IMG/VR virus record: IMGVR_UViG_3300034019_000950
Coordinates: 1 to 64,000 of that record
Direction: 5' to 3' (one strand)
From: a virus
DNA: 64,000 bases
Shown: piece by piece, positions 15,376 to 24,704 of the stretch
How positions within the stretch are numbered: position 1 is the first letter of the stretch
Layout: each line of letters opens with the position of its first letter
Translations under genes and position numbers: made by a program
Notes under the pieces: model-generated
Database searches by the model: none
The model's input: the letters and a program-made list of their open reading frames with translations, nothing else
What the model was told of the DNA's origin: nothing

Positions 15376-16867
15376 CGTGCAGCAGGTGTGCACGGTAAGG
15401 CGTACCGTCCACGAGCCTCCAGCCGGGCCGCCTTCCAAAACGACCAGCCGCGCAGGCGCTGGCGTCGGCGTGGCCGCCCTGTGCGCCATGCGCGCGCGCC
15501 GCAACGAGCACCCGCGCGCCCAGCGCAGCGTGCCACGCGCGCACCGCAGGCTGCTGGTGCCACGTGGCCGCGCTGTGACGCGCATAGCGAAGCTCAACCC
15601 ACACTTGCAGCCCGACAGGGCCAGTGCGGACAACCGCACACCTGCCGCTTGCCTCTCCATCCATCACCACTGACGCTGCCAGTGCTTCCGCAAGCCCTGT
15701 AACGTCGTCTGGCAGCACAATATCGTCAATGTCAACCAACACCCAGTCCTGGCATCGCGGCGCTTGCGGAGTATTCCAACCGCCATGAGGCGCGCGGCCC
15801 ATTGTGGAGACGCTAAGCAGACGATCTGGCAATACAGCACGAGCTGGCAGACCATCACCGAACACCGCAGCATCATGGGCGCGCTGTGCGGCTGCCGGCG
15901 TCCGGCTAAGCCTCTCCGCACGCTGCAAGGCCACCAAAACGCCGCCCGTGGCCCGATTGCCGGGTGTTCGCCATGTAGTCGCACGGCCAGAGGCCGATAT
16001 AGAGGCACGCAGCAGCGCGATGGTGTGCCCGCTGCGCACAGGGCCGCTCAACACACACCCCCCAACAGGGGCGCTGTAGCCCGTAAGGGGGGCCGGGCCA
16101 CCCGTGGCAGAGGCAGCGGCCCGCGCAGGGCCGGGGGCCAGTATGGGGGGGCTTTTATTGTGCCGGTAAGGTTGCGATGCCGTGCTGGTGCGGCTTGCAG
16201 GCAACAGGCGCACCTTATGTCCGGCGGCCAGCCACGCCCAACGGGGCGCGGTTCCATCGACTTGCTCACATGCCATGCACATCGCCCCACCATTCGCCCA
16301 AAGCACAAGTGACGGCGTGTTGTCGTCGTGCAGGGGGCAACGTATGGTCGCGGTGCGTGACCCGGCCCGTAGACGAGCCAGCGCATCTGCTGCTTCTACT
16401 TCCAAGTCGGCAGACTGGCATACGCTGGCGCCAGACGCTGCTCGAAGTCCGGCAATCTGCCATCCTTCCAGCACAATATGCCGACCGTATCGGCTTCCCC
16501 ACCGGATGCGTCGTAACTGCGCGCCAAGGACGCGCGCGTGCTCCGTTGCGACCTCTGCCCATCCGACCAAGTGTTGAGCGAAACGCCATGCCAGCGTCGC
16601 GGCCCAGCGGGTACAGCCCTCAACCGTTGCCACGTAGCTTGGACAACTTTCTACATACCACCTACCACACGGAAGGCGCTGCGCTTGACGCAGCTGAACA
16701 GACCAGCCGTACATCGCGGCCCGTAGACCGACGCCAAGCGCACCCACACTTGATGCTGCAGCGCGAAGTGCCGCTTCCAAGCGACGACCCGCCAGTGCAG
16801 CAGGATCAACCGGCAATGCAAGACTCGACACCACACTTGCTGTGTGATAGGGTTTGGCTGTCGCCAT
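15365..16867 (-). CDS. Zinc-finger / AEP-like primase, stand-alone
   Basis: A 500-residue protein, the only large - strand gene among the + strand replication genes. A CHC2-like zinc site lies at residues 177-200 (RCPLHDD, then CMAC). The C-terminal third has features of archaeo-eukaryotic primases: VLVDIDD at 376-382 as the metal D-x-D, RTGPVGLQVWVEL (414-426) where the family often has His (here Gln), and RFGRRPGW (476-483) as the R-x-PG segment. I infer a primase or prim-pol. The window also carries a T7-type primase-helicase, so this would be a second priming enzyme. The Gln substitution means activity is uncertain. Confidence 0.65.
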   Translation of the reverse strand: MATAKPYHTASVVSSLALPVDPAALAGRRLEAALRAAASSVGALGVGLRAAMYGWSVQLRQAQRLPCGRWYVESCPSYVATVEGCTRWAATLAWRFAQHLVGWAEVATEHARVLGAQLRRIRWGSRYGRHIVLEGWQIAGLRAASGASVCQSADLEVEAADALARLRAGSRTATIRCPLHDDNTPSLVLWANGGAMCMACEQVDGTAPRWAWLAAGHKVRLLPASRTSTASQPYRHNKSPPILAPGPARAAASATGGPAPLTGYSAPVGGCVLSGPVRSGHTIALLRASISASGRATTWRTPGNRATGGVLVALQRAERLSRTPAAAQRAHDAAVFGDGLPARAVLPDRLLSVSTMGRAPHGGWNTPQAPRCQDWVLVDIDDIVLPDDVTGLAEALAASVVMDGEASGRCAVVRTGPVGLQVWVELRYARHSAATWHQQPAVRAWHAALGARVLVAARAHGAQGGHADASACAAGRFGRRPGWRLVDGTPYRAHLLHVSC

Positions 16868-16976
16868 GATCGTGAAGGGTCCGTGGTGGCAGCCGTAGGC
16901 GCGTGGTGGCGTTTACGGCAACCTGTTTGTAGCCCGCAGGTGTGCTAAACGCACCCCCTGCGCCTAAAACGGGTCA

Positions 16977-17040
16977 GGGGCCGGCTGCGCATCTCCCTGC
17001 GCTGCTGACACTGTGCTCCTTGCTGTACGCAGCCGGCCCC
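16977..17040. repeat. 13-bp perfect inverted repeat between divergent genes
   Basis: GGGGCCGGCTGCG (16977-16989) is matched exactly by its complement at 17028-17040, with a 38-base spacer. It lies in the 189-base gap between the - strand primase-like gene and the + strand helicase, a likely place for divergent control or a replication signal. Confidence 0.75.
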
Positions 17041-17056
17041 CTTTCCCACCACGACA

Positions 17057-18535
17057 ATGCCAAACTCCGCACACATCGCAGCAACACTGGCCCTCCACTC
17101 TCAGGGCCTTCCGTTGCGGTTCGTCCAAGCTGTGCAGGCAATGGTGACTGTTCAGAACCCGGAGCGCGAGCAGATGGCTCGTGCTGGGGTGTCCGCATCA
17201 CACCTGCCCGCCCTGCTGCCGTTGTGGGAGCAGCGAGCAGACTGGCTCCATGTTCCACGTGGAGCAGTGAAGATGGTACGGCAGCAAGCGGCGCTGCACG
17301 GTGCAGAACTGCAGTGGACAAGCTCGGTTGTGAGCCGAGCATTCCGCCGTGTTCCTATCGAAAAGCTACCTGTCAACCTGCGCCCGTACCAACGCGAAGC
17401 TGTGGAAGCGATGTTGTTCGGTGTGCAAGGTCACGTCGTTGCTCCATGCGGAGCAGGCAAGACTGTGATTGCGAGCAGCGCACTGGTTGCCTCTGGCGAG
17501 CCTGGGCTGGTGCTGGTCCACACGCACGATCTGCTTGATCAGTGGACAAAGCTTCTGCGAAGCTGGGGATGCCGAGTACGTGTAGTGTCTGGCGGGCGGT
17601 CGCGTTTCAGCCCCCTTGGATGGGGGCAGGATGGACAGCCAGAGATTGCGGTTGCAATGGTGCAAACACTGGTTCGCGCTGGCGCAGCAGCAGACCCATT
17701 GTTGGGAAGTGCTGGAGCGGTGGTGATGGACGAGTGTCATCATGCGCCAGCCTCTACGTTCCGTTCACTGATGAACAAAGTGCCTGCTCGCCATAGGTGG
17801 GGTGTCACCGCCACGCCCGAGCGCGGCGACGGGATGCGCGTCATGCTGGAGCTGGCGCTGGGCGAGCAGCTGTACGAGATCACAACCCAGCAGCTGCTGG
17901 CGGGTGGCTACCTCATGCAGCCAATCATCCTGCCAGTGTTCAGTGCTGCACGGGTTGATCTGCAAGCTTGCATGACCTCAAAGGGTCAGGTTGTGATTGC
18001 GCGTGCACTGCAGCAGCTGGTAGACGACCCGGAAAGACACGAGCTACTACTGCAGCTGGCAACGATCGCCGCAAGTGTTGGTAGAACAACCCTGCTATTG
18101 GTCCCGCGTGTTGAGCAAGCTCAGCAGCTTGCTGCCCATCTTCGCGCACGTGGCGTCAGCGCGGCTGATGCCACCAGTGCGACAGGGAAGGAAGCAAGAG
18201 CATCGCAACTTCGCCAACTTCGCGCACGACAGCTGCAAGTGCTGGTTGCAACGCAGCTGGCAGACGAGGGACTGGACGTGCCGGTGCTGGACTGCGTGAT
18301 CGTGGCGAGCACCGGGCGAGCGGCAGGGCGAGCGGTGCAGCGCATCGGGCGAGTGATGCGCACGGCGGACGGCAAGGCACAGCCCGTGGTCGTGGACGTA
18401 GTGGACCCGACGCCGTTCCGTGGCCAGTGGCGTGCGCGGGAACAGGCGTATCGGGATGCTCTGGGATTACAGGTCCCAGCGCCAGTGGCGAGGAACAATG
18501 GGCCAGATGCGCTCCGTCGTGCGCTGGGGTGGTAG
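17057..18535 (+). CDS. SF2 DNA helicase (XPB/UvsW-like)
   Basis: A 492-residue superfamily 2 helicase. Walker A is APCGAGKT (about residue 130), motif II is DECHH (DEAH-type), and motif III is the GVTATPERGDG segment. Motif VI QRIGRVMR lies near residue 438. The layout is that of XPB/RadD/UvsW-type helicases that remodel forks and recombination intermediates. It sits with a RecU-like resolvase, RecB/Cas4-like nuclease and Sak4-like annealing protein, forming a recombination set. The ribosome site before ATG 17057 is weak. Confidence 0.88.
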   Translation: MPNSAHIAATLALHSQGLPLRFVQAVQAMVTVQNPEREQMARAGVSASHLPALLPLWEQRADWLHVPRGAVKMVRQQAALHGAELQWTSSVVSRAFRRVPIEKLPVNLRPYQREAVEAMLFGVQGHVVAPCGAGKTVIASSALVASGEPGLVLVHTHDLLDQWTKLLRSWGCRVRVVSGGRSRFSPLGWGQDGQPEIAVAMVQTLVRAGAAADPLLGSAGAVVMDECHHAPASTFRSLMNKVPARHRWGVTATPERGDGMRVMLELALGEQLYEITTQQLLAGGYLMQPIILPVFSAARVDLQACMTSKGQVVIARALQQLVDDPERHELLLQLATIAASVGRTTLLLVPRVEQAQQLAAHLRARGVSAADATSATGKEARASQLRQLRARQLQVLVATQLADEGLDVPVLDCVIVASTGRAAGRAVQRIGRVMRTADGKAQPVVVDVVDPTPFRGQWRAREQAYRDALGLQVPAPVARNNGPDALRRALGW

Positions 18536-18544
18536 CCTATAACA

Positions 18545-18575
18545 TTGTGCACCATTACCCTGTGCGGGTTAGTGT
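18545..18575 (+). promoter_or_regulatory. Early-type promoter with dyad variant (site 9)
   Basis: The -35 is TTGTGC (18545-18550), the spacer 19 bases and the -10 TAGTGT (18570-18575). The dyad is imperfect: ATTAC-N9-GTTAG at 18554-18572. A small hairpin TGCCT/AGGCA follows in the leader. Confidence 0.6.
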
Positions 18576-18619
18576 GTGGGTGCCTACTATAAGGCAGCCA
18601 CCAACGCAGGAGGTGCACA

Positions 18620-20047
18620 GTGGCTCAACGTGTCAAACGACAGCTGCAGCGGTTTAGGGCGGCGGCAACGCTTGCCCCCCGCTATGAGAGTGGCGTGCTG
18701 GGGCTTCCGCCCGGCGCAATGGTGTTGACGAACAGCGAGCGCAAGTCGGCGTGGTGCCCGCGTCGGTGGTGGTACGAGTACGGCACCGGCCTGCGCGGCG
18801 AAGCCAGCGGCGCGATGCGGTTCGGCAGCGCCTACCATGCCGTCATGGAGCGCGTGCTCGGCTGGCACCAGCACCACGACGGGGAGCTGTTCCCTGTGGA
18901 GGGGCTGGACCGCTGCCTGCACTGCGGCGGCGCCGACAGCGCGTGCCCGCTGTGCTTCGGCACGGGGCTGGGCGCAGTGGAATACGTGGCGCAGCAGCTG
19001 CGGGCCACGCCCGAGGTGTACGACCCTGACGAGGGAGGCGTGGAGGGCGAGGTGGACCGCCTGCGCCGCGCCGTAAACGGATGGCTTCACGTGTACGGCC
19101 AGGGGATGCGCGACGACTGGCAGGTGTTGGCAACGGAGCTGCCTGTGGCGGCGCCGATCACCAGCCCGCGCACGGGCGAGCACTATCGCAGCCGCGTGCC
19201 GGTGGTGACGACGCAGGATGGATGGCGGCTGGCCGATGCTGGTGACACTGCTACGCAGGTCCAAGAAGTGGTGCTGCCCTGGTATCAGCTTGCACAGCTT
19301 GACGCTGTGGTGCTCAACCGTCGTAGCGGCAACCTGTGGCTGTGGGAAACCAAGACCAGCGCCAGCCCGGCCACCTATGGTGAGAACCTGGGCCTCGACA
19401 CTCAGCTTCCCGGCTACCTGCGCGCCCTGTGGTATCTCACGGGCACGGGCCGCTGGGGCGATGGCCGGCAGGTGGAGGGCTACGTGTGGGACGTGGCCAG
19501 CAGCGGGCACCAGCGCGACCCGAAGCGGCTGGCCAGCGGCAAGCTGAGCACCGACAAGCGCCAGCGGGTGCCCAGCTGGGTGATGGATGCGGTGCTCGCA
19601 ACCGAGGACGCGGCCCGCTACAAGCCGGACGAGCTGCAGGCGCTGCGGGATCTGCTGCAGCACCTGCGCGAAAGCGTGGACGGCAGCCTGTACCACCGCG
19701 AGTTCGGTCGCTACCTGCCCGAGCAGCTGCGACGGTACGAGGTGGAGCTGTATGCCGAGGCGGTGCGGCTGTCGGGCTGGCGGCGCGCGGTTGTCGGCAC
19801 CGCTACGGGTATCGGTGGCACGGTAGCCGATGATGAAAGTGTGGCTGAGCAGTGGCCGCGCGTGCCGCTGTGCCGGACGCCGGGTGGCAGCTGCCCGTTC
19901 ACCGGCATCTGTCAGCAAGACAGTGCAGAGGGCCGTGCGGTGTTTGAGCGGCGCCCGTCAGTGCGCTGGCTCACGGCAAACGCGGTGAAGAAACTCAACG
20001 AGCAAGCCGCAAAAGAGGCGGCAGGAGGTGTGGAATGTCCGTTCTGA
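18620..20047 (+). CDS. Cas4/RecB-like PD-(D/E)xK nuclease with zinc insertion
   Basis: A 475-residue exonuclease of the Cas4/AddB-RecB type. The N-terminal Cys (SAWCPRRWWYEY), FGSAYH, the catalytic LDAVVLN and LWLWETKTS, and the C-terminal CPFTGIC give the pattern of an Fe-S nuclease with four cysteines. Between FGSAYH and the catalytic core there is an inserted CLHCGGADSACPLC motif (about residue 98), a DnaJ-type zinc knuckle that I do not know from Cas4. The GTG start follows AGGAGG. The context is replication and recombination, not CRISPR. Confidence 0.85.
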   Translation: MAQRVKRQLQRFRAAATLAPRYESGVLGLPPGAMVLTNSERKSAWCPRRWWYEYGTGLRGEASGAMRFGSAYHAVMERVLGWHQHHDGELFPVEGLDRCLHCGGADSACPLCFGTGLGAVEYVAQQLRATPEVYDPDEGGVEGEVDRLRRAVNGWLHVYGQGMRDDWQVLATELPVAAPITSPRTGEHYRSRVPVVTTQDGWRLADAGDTATQVQEVVLPWYQLAQLDAVVLNRRSGNLWLWETKTSASPATYGENLGLDTQLPGYLRALWYLTGTGRWGDGRQVEGYVWDVASSGHQRDPKRLASGKLSTDKRQRVPSWVMDAVLATEDAARYKPDELQALRDLLQHLRESVDGSLYHREFGRYLPEQLRRYEVELYAEAVRLSGWRRAVVGTATGIGGTVADDESVAEQWPRVPLCRTPGGSCPFTGICQQDSAEGRAVFERRPSVRWLTANAVKKLNEQAAKEAAGGVECPF

Positions 20048-20856
20048 ACTGGTCCCGTGTGGGTGAGATGCCTGCCGCAGATGTGAAGGTCAAGGCGCTG
20101 CTGTACGGCGATAGCGGCGCGGGAAAGACGCACGCAGCCAGCACTGCGCCGCGCCCGTGCTACCTTCTGACAGAGGCCAACGGCCTGCCGACCATCAAGG
20201 CGGCGAACCCGGACGCCGTGGTGGTGCAGGCGTCTGACATGGATACCGTGCGCGCGTTCTTCAAGGCTGCGCTGGACGGCTCGCTGGCCAAGGAAACCGG
20301 GTGCCAGACCATCGTGCTGGACAGCCTGACCGAGCTGCAGCGTATGCTGCGAGACGAGATCATCGCCAGCCGCAAGGGGCAGCCGGGCGGCGAGTCGTTC
20401 AGCCTGCAGGACTGGGGCACGCTCACCGACCGGATGCGGAAGCTCGTGCGCACGGTGCGCGACCTGCCGTTCCACGTGGTTTGCATCGCGCTGGCGGCCA
20501 GCGACAACGACGAGGGCACCGGGCAGCGGTACACGCAGCCGTCCTTCGATGGCAAGAAGCTGCCCAACGAGATCGCCGGCTACTTCTCGCTTGTCGGGTA
20601 CGTGTACCGCGAGCGTGCCAAGGCCGAGGACGGCACCATCACCGTGCAGCACCGCGTTCTGTTGCAGGGTCCGCCCACGCTGCTGACCAAGGCGTTGCCG
20701 GGTCTTGACCCGGTGGAGCCGCCCAACATCACGGCATGGTTGGCGAAGCTCAACGGTACGGCGACCAGCAGCGTGGATGGTGCACAGGCGCCGACGGCCC
20801 CTCGCGTGGAGGCCCCGGATCCCAATCAGCCGGCCCGTCGTCGGCGCACGGCTTAG
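20035..20856 (+). CDS. Sak4-like RecA-fold ATPase (AAA_24)
   Basis: A 273-residue P-loop ATPase. Walker A GDSGAGKT is at residues 25-32 and the Walker B-like IVLDSLTELQ near residue 100; the C-terminus is Pro-rich. This is the pattern of phage Sak4-type single-strand annealing/recombinase ATPases (AAA_24). These work with the phage SSB, which is the next gene here. The ATG overlaps the nuclease gene by 13 bases with GGAGG in front. Confidence 0.85.
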   Translation: MSVLNWSRVGEMPAADVKVKALLYGDSGAGKTHAASTAPRPCYLLTEANGLPTIKAANPDAVVVQASDMDTVRAFFKAALDGSLAKETGCQTIVLDSLTELQRMLRDEIIASRKGQPGGESFSLQDWGTLTDRMRKLVRTVRDLPFHVVCIALAASDNDEGTGQRYTQPSFDGKKLPNEIAGYFSLVGYVYRERAKAEDGTITVQHRVLLQGPPTLLTKALPGLDPVEPPNITAWLAKLNGTATSSVDGAQAPTAPRVEAPDPNQPARRRRTA

Positions 20857-20892
20857 TGACAACAGACAACAGGCAAAAGTGAGGGTACAACA

Positions 20893-21453
20893 ATGTCTTT
20901 CATGGTGGATCCCAGCGCGCCTGCGACTGGTGGTGGTGGTGGCAAGCGGCGCCCCGACGTCCGGCCCGGTCGCAAGCTGGTCTGGTGCGCTGACATCGAG
21001 TACGGCAAGAGCAACGCCGGCAACGACAAGATTGACACCCGCTGGTGCGTGGTGGACGACCCCGAGGGTAGCGGCGCCGACGTGCGCGGTCTGTTCTACG
21101 ACACCCTGACCCTGACGCAGCGTGCCGCATGGCGCGTCCAGCAGCTGGCCAAGGCGCTGGGGCAGACCGCGCCCTGGGACGCGCTGGATGGCGAGGCCAC
21201 TTGGTCGGTACTCACCCGGCGCCCGGTGTGGGTGACGCTGGCCGAGGAAACCTACAACGGCAAGACCCGCGTCAAGGTGCAGGAGTTCGGTCACTACGGC
21301 GGCGAAGTGACCGAGGCGATGGAGGACACCATCAACGACGCAGAAAAGTGGTGCCGCGAAGGCAAAAACAAGCGCGCTGCTGCTGGTGGCGGAAGCGGAG
21401 CCGTTGCCCAGGCTGCCGGCGGATACGCGCAGGACGAAGACATCCCGTTCTAA
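20893..21453 (+). CDS. Single-stranded DNA-binding protein with acidic tail
   Basis: A 186-residue protein ending DEDIPF, the acidic-hydrophobic tip that SSBs use to recruit partners. A Gly-rich N-terminus and a Gly/Ala-rich linker flank a beta-rich core (residues 25-150) resembling phage DUF669-type SSBs. Location between Sak4-like ATPase and replication initiator fits. It is followed by a strong hairpin. Confidence 0.8.
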   Translation: MSFMVDPSAPATGGGGGKRRPDVRPGRKLVWCADIEYGKSNAGNDKIDTRWCVVDDPEGSGADVRGLFYDTLTLTQRAAWRVQQLAKALGQTAPWDALDGEATWSVLTRRPVWVTLAEETYNGKTRVKVQEFGHYGGEVTEAMEDTINDAEKWCREGKNKRAAAGGGSGAVAQAAGGYAQDEDIPF

Positions 21454-21464
21454 AACACACGATG

Positions 21465-21494
21465 CGCCCGCCCGGCGTCAGCACCGGGCGGGCG
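21465..21494 (+). terminator. Strong hairpin after SSB
   Basis: The stem CGCCCGCCCGG (21465-21475) pairs perfectly with 21484-21494 around an 8-base loop. Only TTGTC follows, so it may attenuate rather than fully stop transcription and give more SSB than downstream products. Confidence 0.65.
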
Positions 21495-21525
21495 TTGTCA
21501 TGTGAAGCAAAGCAGGGAGGAAGTG

Positions 21526-22626
21526 ATGCGCGACGTAGTGTTGCGGGCGACGTGGTGGGACGACGCGAGGGTGCAGCTGCTGGACGCACAGCATCGGATG
21601 GTGCTGCTGTACCTAACTGCGCAGGCCGACAGGGATGGCATCGTGCAGGTGGACAGCGCGCAGCTGGTGCCGCTGCTGCCGCTCGGAGCTGAGCGTCTGG
21701 ACGCGGTGGCCGTGGTGCGCCGGCTGGAGCAGGCGCAGCTGTTGGCGCTGTGGTCGCACAACGACATCATTCGTGGGTCGCAAACATGGGCGTGGCTGGT
21801 GCGGCAGCACGAGGACCAGCCGACTACGGGTGCGCTGGCGCTGCCCCGGTGCAGCGACCGGCCAGCCCCGCCGCGTGACGTGGTGCTGGCACTTCTGGAG
21901 AGGCAGCTGGGGCGCCCGGCCACCGCAGCCGAGGGAAAGCGTGTCAGCCCAAGAAGCTGGGGCCTTGTCAGGCAAGCGGCACCGAGCGCGGCACAGGAAG
22001 TGGAGCGCGTGTGGGCGGCGTGGCGCGACCGGCAGGCACGACCCGGCGCGTGTGTGCTGGCAGAAGCCGTGCAGCGGCAGGTGCGCGCGGCGCTGCAGCA
22101 GGCCACCGCCGATCAGCTGGTTCAGCTGGTGGCGTTCGCCTACGAGGCAGACGAGCCAGCCGCCCGGTTCTGGCGTGGCCAGAACGACCAGCGGCGAACG
22201 TACCTGGGTCTGGACAACCTGCTGCGCCTCGGCAAGCTGGCCGACCGCCTGCAGCTGGTGGAGCAGTGGGCGGCGCGGCAGCAGCCGGCAGCGGGCGGCG
22301 ATGGTACGGACCTGGGGCCGCTGGCAGCGTATCGGCGGCGCGGCCCGGCGGGCACCACCACCAGCCCGGACCCGCGCCCGCCCAGGCTGGCGGCACAGTG
22401 CGCCGCCATGCTGCAGCTGTTCGTGCGGCGCGGCGCCGAGGGTGTGCGCACGCACGAGCTGGCTGAGCTGGCGCTGAAGTATTCCAGCCGTATCAGCGAA
22501 CTGCGCGGGTACGGAGCTGACATTGTGATGGTTGAGCGCAACGAGGACGGTGACAACGTGTACCAACTGATCAACGTTGAGCACGTGGCGCACCTGCTGG
22601 ATGGAGGCGACGGTGGGCTGGATTGA
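21526..22626 (+). CDS. Replication initiator-like protein (winged helix)
   Basis: A 366-residue protein. The N-terminus (ATWWDDARVQLLDAQHRMV and following) resembles phage replisome-organiser N-domains that read origin DNA. The C-terminal 70 residues look like a winged helix (VRTHELAELALKYSSRISEL). The middle is a charged helical linker. Position between SSB and the primase-helicase supports a role as origin binder or helicase loader. ATG 21526 follows GGGAGG; an upstream GTG at 21502 is inferior. Confidence 0.65.
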   Translation: MRDVVLRATWWDDARVQLLDAQHRMVLLYLTAQADRDGIVQVDSAQLVPLLPLGAERLDAVAVVRRLEQAQLLALWSHNDIIRGSQTWAWLVRQHEDQPTTGALALPRCSDRPAPPRDVVLALLERQLGRPATAAEGKRVSPRSWGLVRQAAPSAAQEVERVWAAWRDRQARPGACVLAEAVQRQVRAALQQATADQLVQLVAFAYEADEPAARFWRGQNDQRRTYLGLDNLLRLGKLADRLQLVEQWAARQQPAAGGDGTDLGPLAAYRRRGPAGTTTSPDPRPPRLAAQCAAMLQLFVRRGAEGVRTHELAELALKYSSRISELRGYGADIVMVERNEDGDNVYQLINVEHVAHLLDGGDGGLD

Positions 22627-24658
22627 CGAAGTAAAGGGCGCGGCCACCGTGGCGCAGGCGGCTCAGGCCATCAATCTACGTGTGACACGTGGTTCTGGCT
22701 TGACGCCTTGCCCGTCGTGCAAGGCCGAGCAGCGTGGCACCGATGACCGGCGCGGCCCGCTTGGAGCGCGCACGGACGGCCAAGGCTGGCGGTGCTTCCG
22801 GTGCGATGCGTCGGGCGACGTGCCCGACCTGCTGGCGCTGGGCTGGCTGGGCGGGCGGCTGCGTGAGCTGTCGCCCGAGCAGCGCACGCAGCTACGTGAG
22901 CGGTGCGCGGCGCAGGGCTGGTGCACCACCGACGACGCGGGGCGCACCACAGCCGCTAAGGGCGCGCCTGCGGTGCGTAGGCTGCCCACACCGGCACCGG
23001 CTACACCGGCCGCCGCTGGCGCGCCGGGGCCTGTTACGGGGCCTGCCGGGGTTGTGGCACCCACCCCGCAACAGGGCGGCCCGTTTGGATGGAGGACAGA
23101 CCTACCAGCCGAGTGTGAGGCGGCGCTATGGGCAGACGAGGGTGCACAGGTGCTCGCCTACCTGCAGGGGCGCGGGTTTAGTGACGAGACACTGAAACAC
23201 TGGCGCGTTGGTGCACACTTTTTGCGCGCAGCAGACGGTCGAGTGTTGGAGCAGTACGTGGCGCTGCCGGTGCTGGATGCACAAGGCCAGCCGATGAACA
23301 TGCGCTTCCGTAGCGTTCCAGGCACATGCCTGCGGTGCGGCGGCGCTGGGTGTGATCGCTGCAAGGCCGGGCAGGTGAAAAAGATATACCTACGATGCCC
23401 AGGCGCCACGAGCACACTGTTTGGCATTCATCAACTTGATGGTGATCCAAACAGTGAAGTGATCGTAACCGAGGGTGAGCTGGACGTGCTCGCACTTTGG
23501 CAGTACGGGCTGCGGTCCAACGTGGTCACGGGCACTGCTGGTGCAGGCACGTGGTTGGACGAATGGCTGGACACATTGGAGCCTTACCGCTCCTTTCTAC
23601 TGGCATACGATGCTGATGATGCAGGCGAGCAGGGCGCCCTGGCACTTGCCGCTAAGCTTGGCAGGGAAAGGTGTAGTCGCGTCAAGTTACCGGCAAAGGA
23701 TGCCGCCGACTGCCTTGCAGCGTGCGTTGGTCAGCGGACGGTCCACGCTGCGCTTGATGCCGCAGCGCCGATGCTGGACGTCAAGCTTGTCCGCGTAGAC
23801 GCCTACGCCGATGCAATCGAGCAGCTGGTGCAGCGACCGGCTGAGCTGCGAGGGCTGCCTATTGGAAGCGCCAAGCTGGACGAGGCGCTGGGCGGCTGGC
23901 GTCCCGGCCTTGTGGTTGTGACGGGCGACACGGCAGCCGGCAAGACATCGTGGACGACGTGGGTGGCGCGCGAGCAGGCACTGCGCGGCGTGCCCGTGAT
24001 GCTGACCAGCTTCGAACAGCGCCCAATCGGCACGGTGCAGAAGCTGCTGCGCGCACAGCTGGGTGGCGACTTTTCACATGCAAGCGAGCACGAACGGCGC
24101 GCGGCGATGGCGCAGCTGGGCCAGCTGCCAATCTACGTGCTGGATCACTACGGCGAGCTTGGTGTGGAGCAAGTGCTGGAGGCTGTCGGCTACGCCGTCC
24201 GGCGGCGTGGTGTAAAGATGGCAGTCATTGACCACCTCGGCTTCCTTGTGACAGGGGCAGAGGATGAGCGCAGGGCCATTGAGGATGCTGTGCGCAAGAT
24301 GGCTGTGTTTGCGGTGCAAAGGGAAGTGACGCTGGTTCTAATCTGCCACCCCAACAACCTGTCAGTGACGCAACAGCGCCGCGTCATGCTCGGTGACCTC
24401 AAAGGCGCGAGCGCCATCAGACAGGATGCACACGTAGGCATCGTGGTAGAGCGCATTTTGCCAGGACGGGCAGTGCAGCACCCCGCGACGGCGGTTTACG
24501 TGGACAAGTGCCGATCAGAGTTCGGTCTACAAGGCGCGCGCGTCGTTCAGTTCTATGACCCGGAAAGCTGCGTGTATGCCGACACCTGGGAGGGCACACC
24601 AGCCGGCCGTTCTGGGCGTGGCTCCGCGCTCGCAGCACATACTGACCCGAGCGCATGA
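22613..24658 (+). CDS. DNA primase-helicase (T7 gp4-like)
   Basis: A 681-residue fusion. A zinc site (C33, C36, C61, C64) leads into a Pro-rich linker. An additional DnaJ-like zinc knuckle is inserted at 239-250 (CLRCGGAGCDRC). TOPRIM follows, with TEGE (286-289) and YDADDAG (332-338), then a DnaB-type helicase with Walker A GDTAAGKT (438-445) and Walker B AVIDHLGF (about 537-544). It makes primers and unwinds the fork. The GTG at 22613 follows GGAGG and overlaps the initiator-like gene. The zinc insertion parallels that in the 18620 nuclease. Confidence 0.9.
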   Translation: MGWIDEVKGAATVAQAAQAINLRVTRGSGLTPCPSCKAEQRGTDDRRGPLGARTDGQGWRCFRCDASGDVPDLLALGWLGGRLRELSPEQRTQLRERCAAQGWCTTDDAGRTTAAKGAPAVRRLPTPAPATPAAAGAPGPVTGPAGVVAPTPQQGGPFGWRTDLPAECEAALWADEGAQVLAYLQGRGFSDETLKHWRVGAHFLRAADGRVLEQYVALPVLDAQGQPMNMRFRSVPGTCLRCGGAGCDRCKAGQVKKIYLRCPGATSTLFGIHQLDGDPNSEVIVTEGELDVLALWQYGLRSNVVTGTAGAGTWLDEWLDTLEPYRSFLLAYDADDAGEQGALALAAKLGRERCSRVKLPAKDAADCLAACVGQRTVHAALDAAAPMLDVKLVRVDAYADAIEQLVQRPAELRGLPIGSAKLDEALGGWRPGLVVVTGDTAAGKTSWTTWVAREQALRGVPVMLTSFEQRPIGTVQKLLRAQLGGDFSHASEHERRAAMAQLGQLPIYVLDHYGELGVEQVLEAVGYAVRRRGVKMAVIDHLGFLVTGAEDERRAIEDAVRKMAVFAVQREVTLVLICHPNNLSVTQQRRVMLGDLKGASAIRQDAHVGIVVERILPGRAVQHPATAVYVDKCRSEFGLQGARVVQFYDPESCVYADTWEGTPAGRSGRGSALAAHTDPSA

Positions 24659-24704
24659 CGGGTTTAGTCGTGCAGTGGAACAGTAAAAACTTGCAGTGCG
24701 CCTA

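Noticed and set aside
15764-16869. + strand ORFs opposite the primase-like gene
   Set aside because: Two overlapping frames without motifs or ribosome sites; the - frame has zinc and D-x-D motifs.
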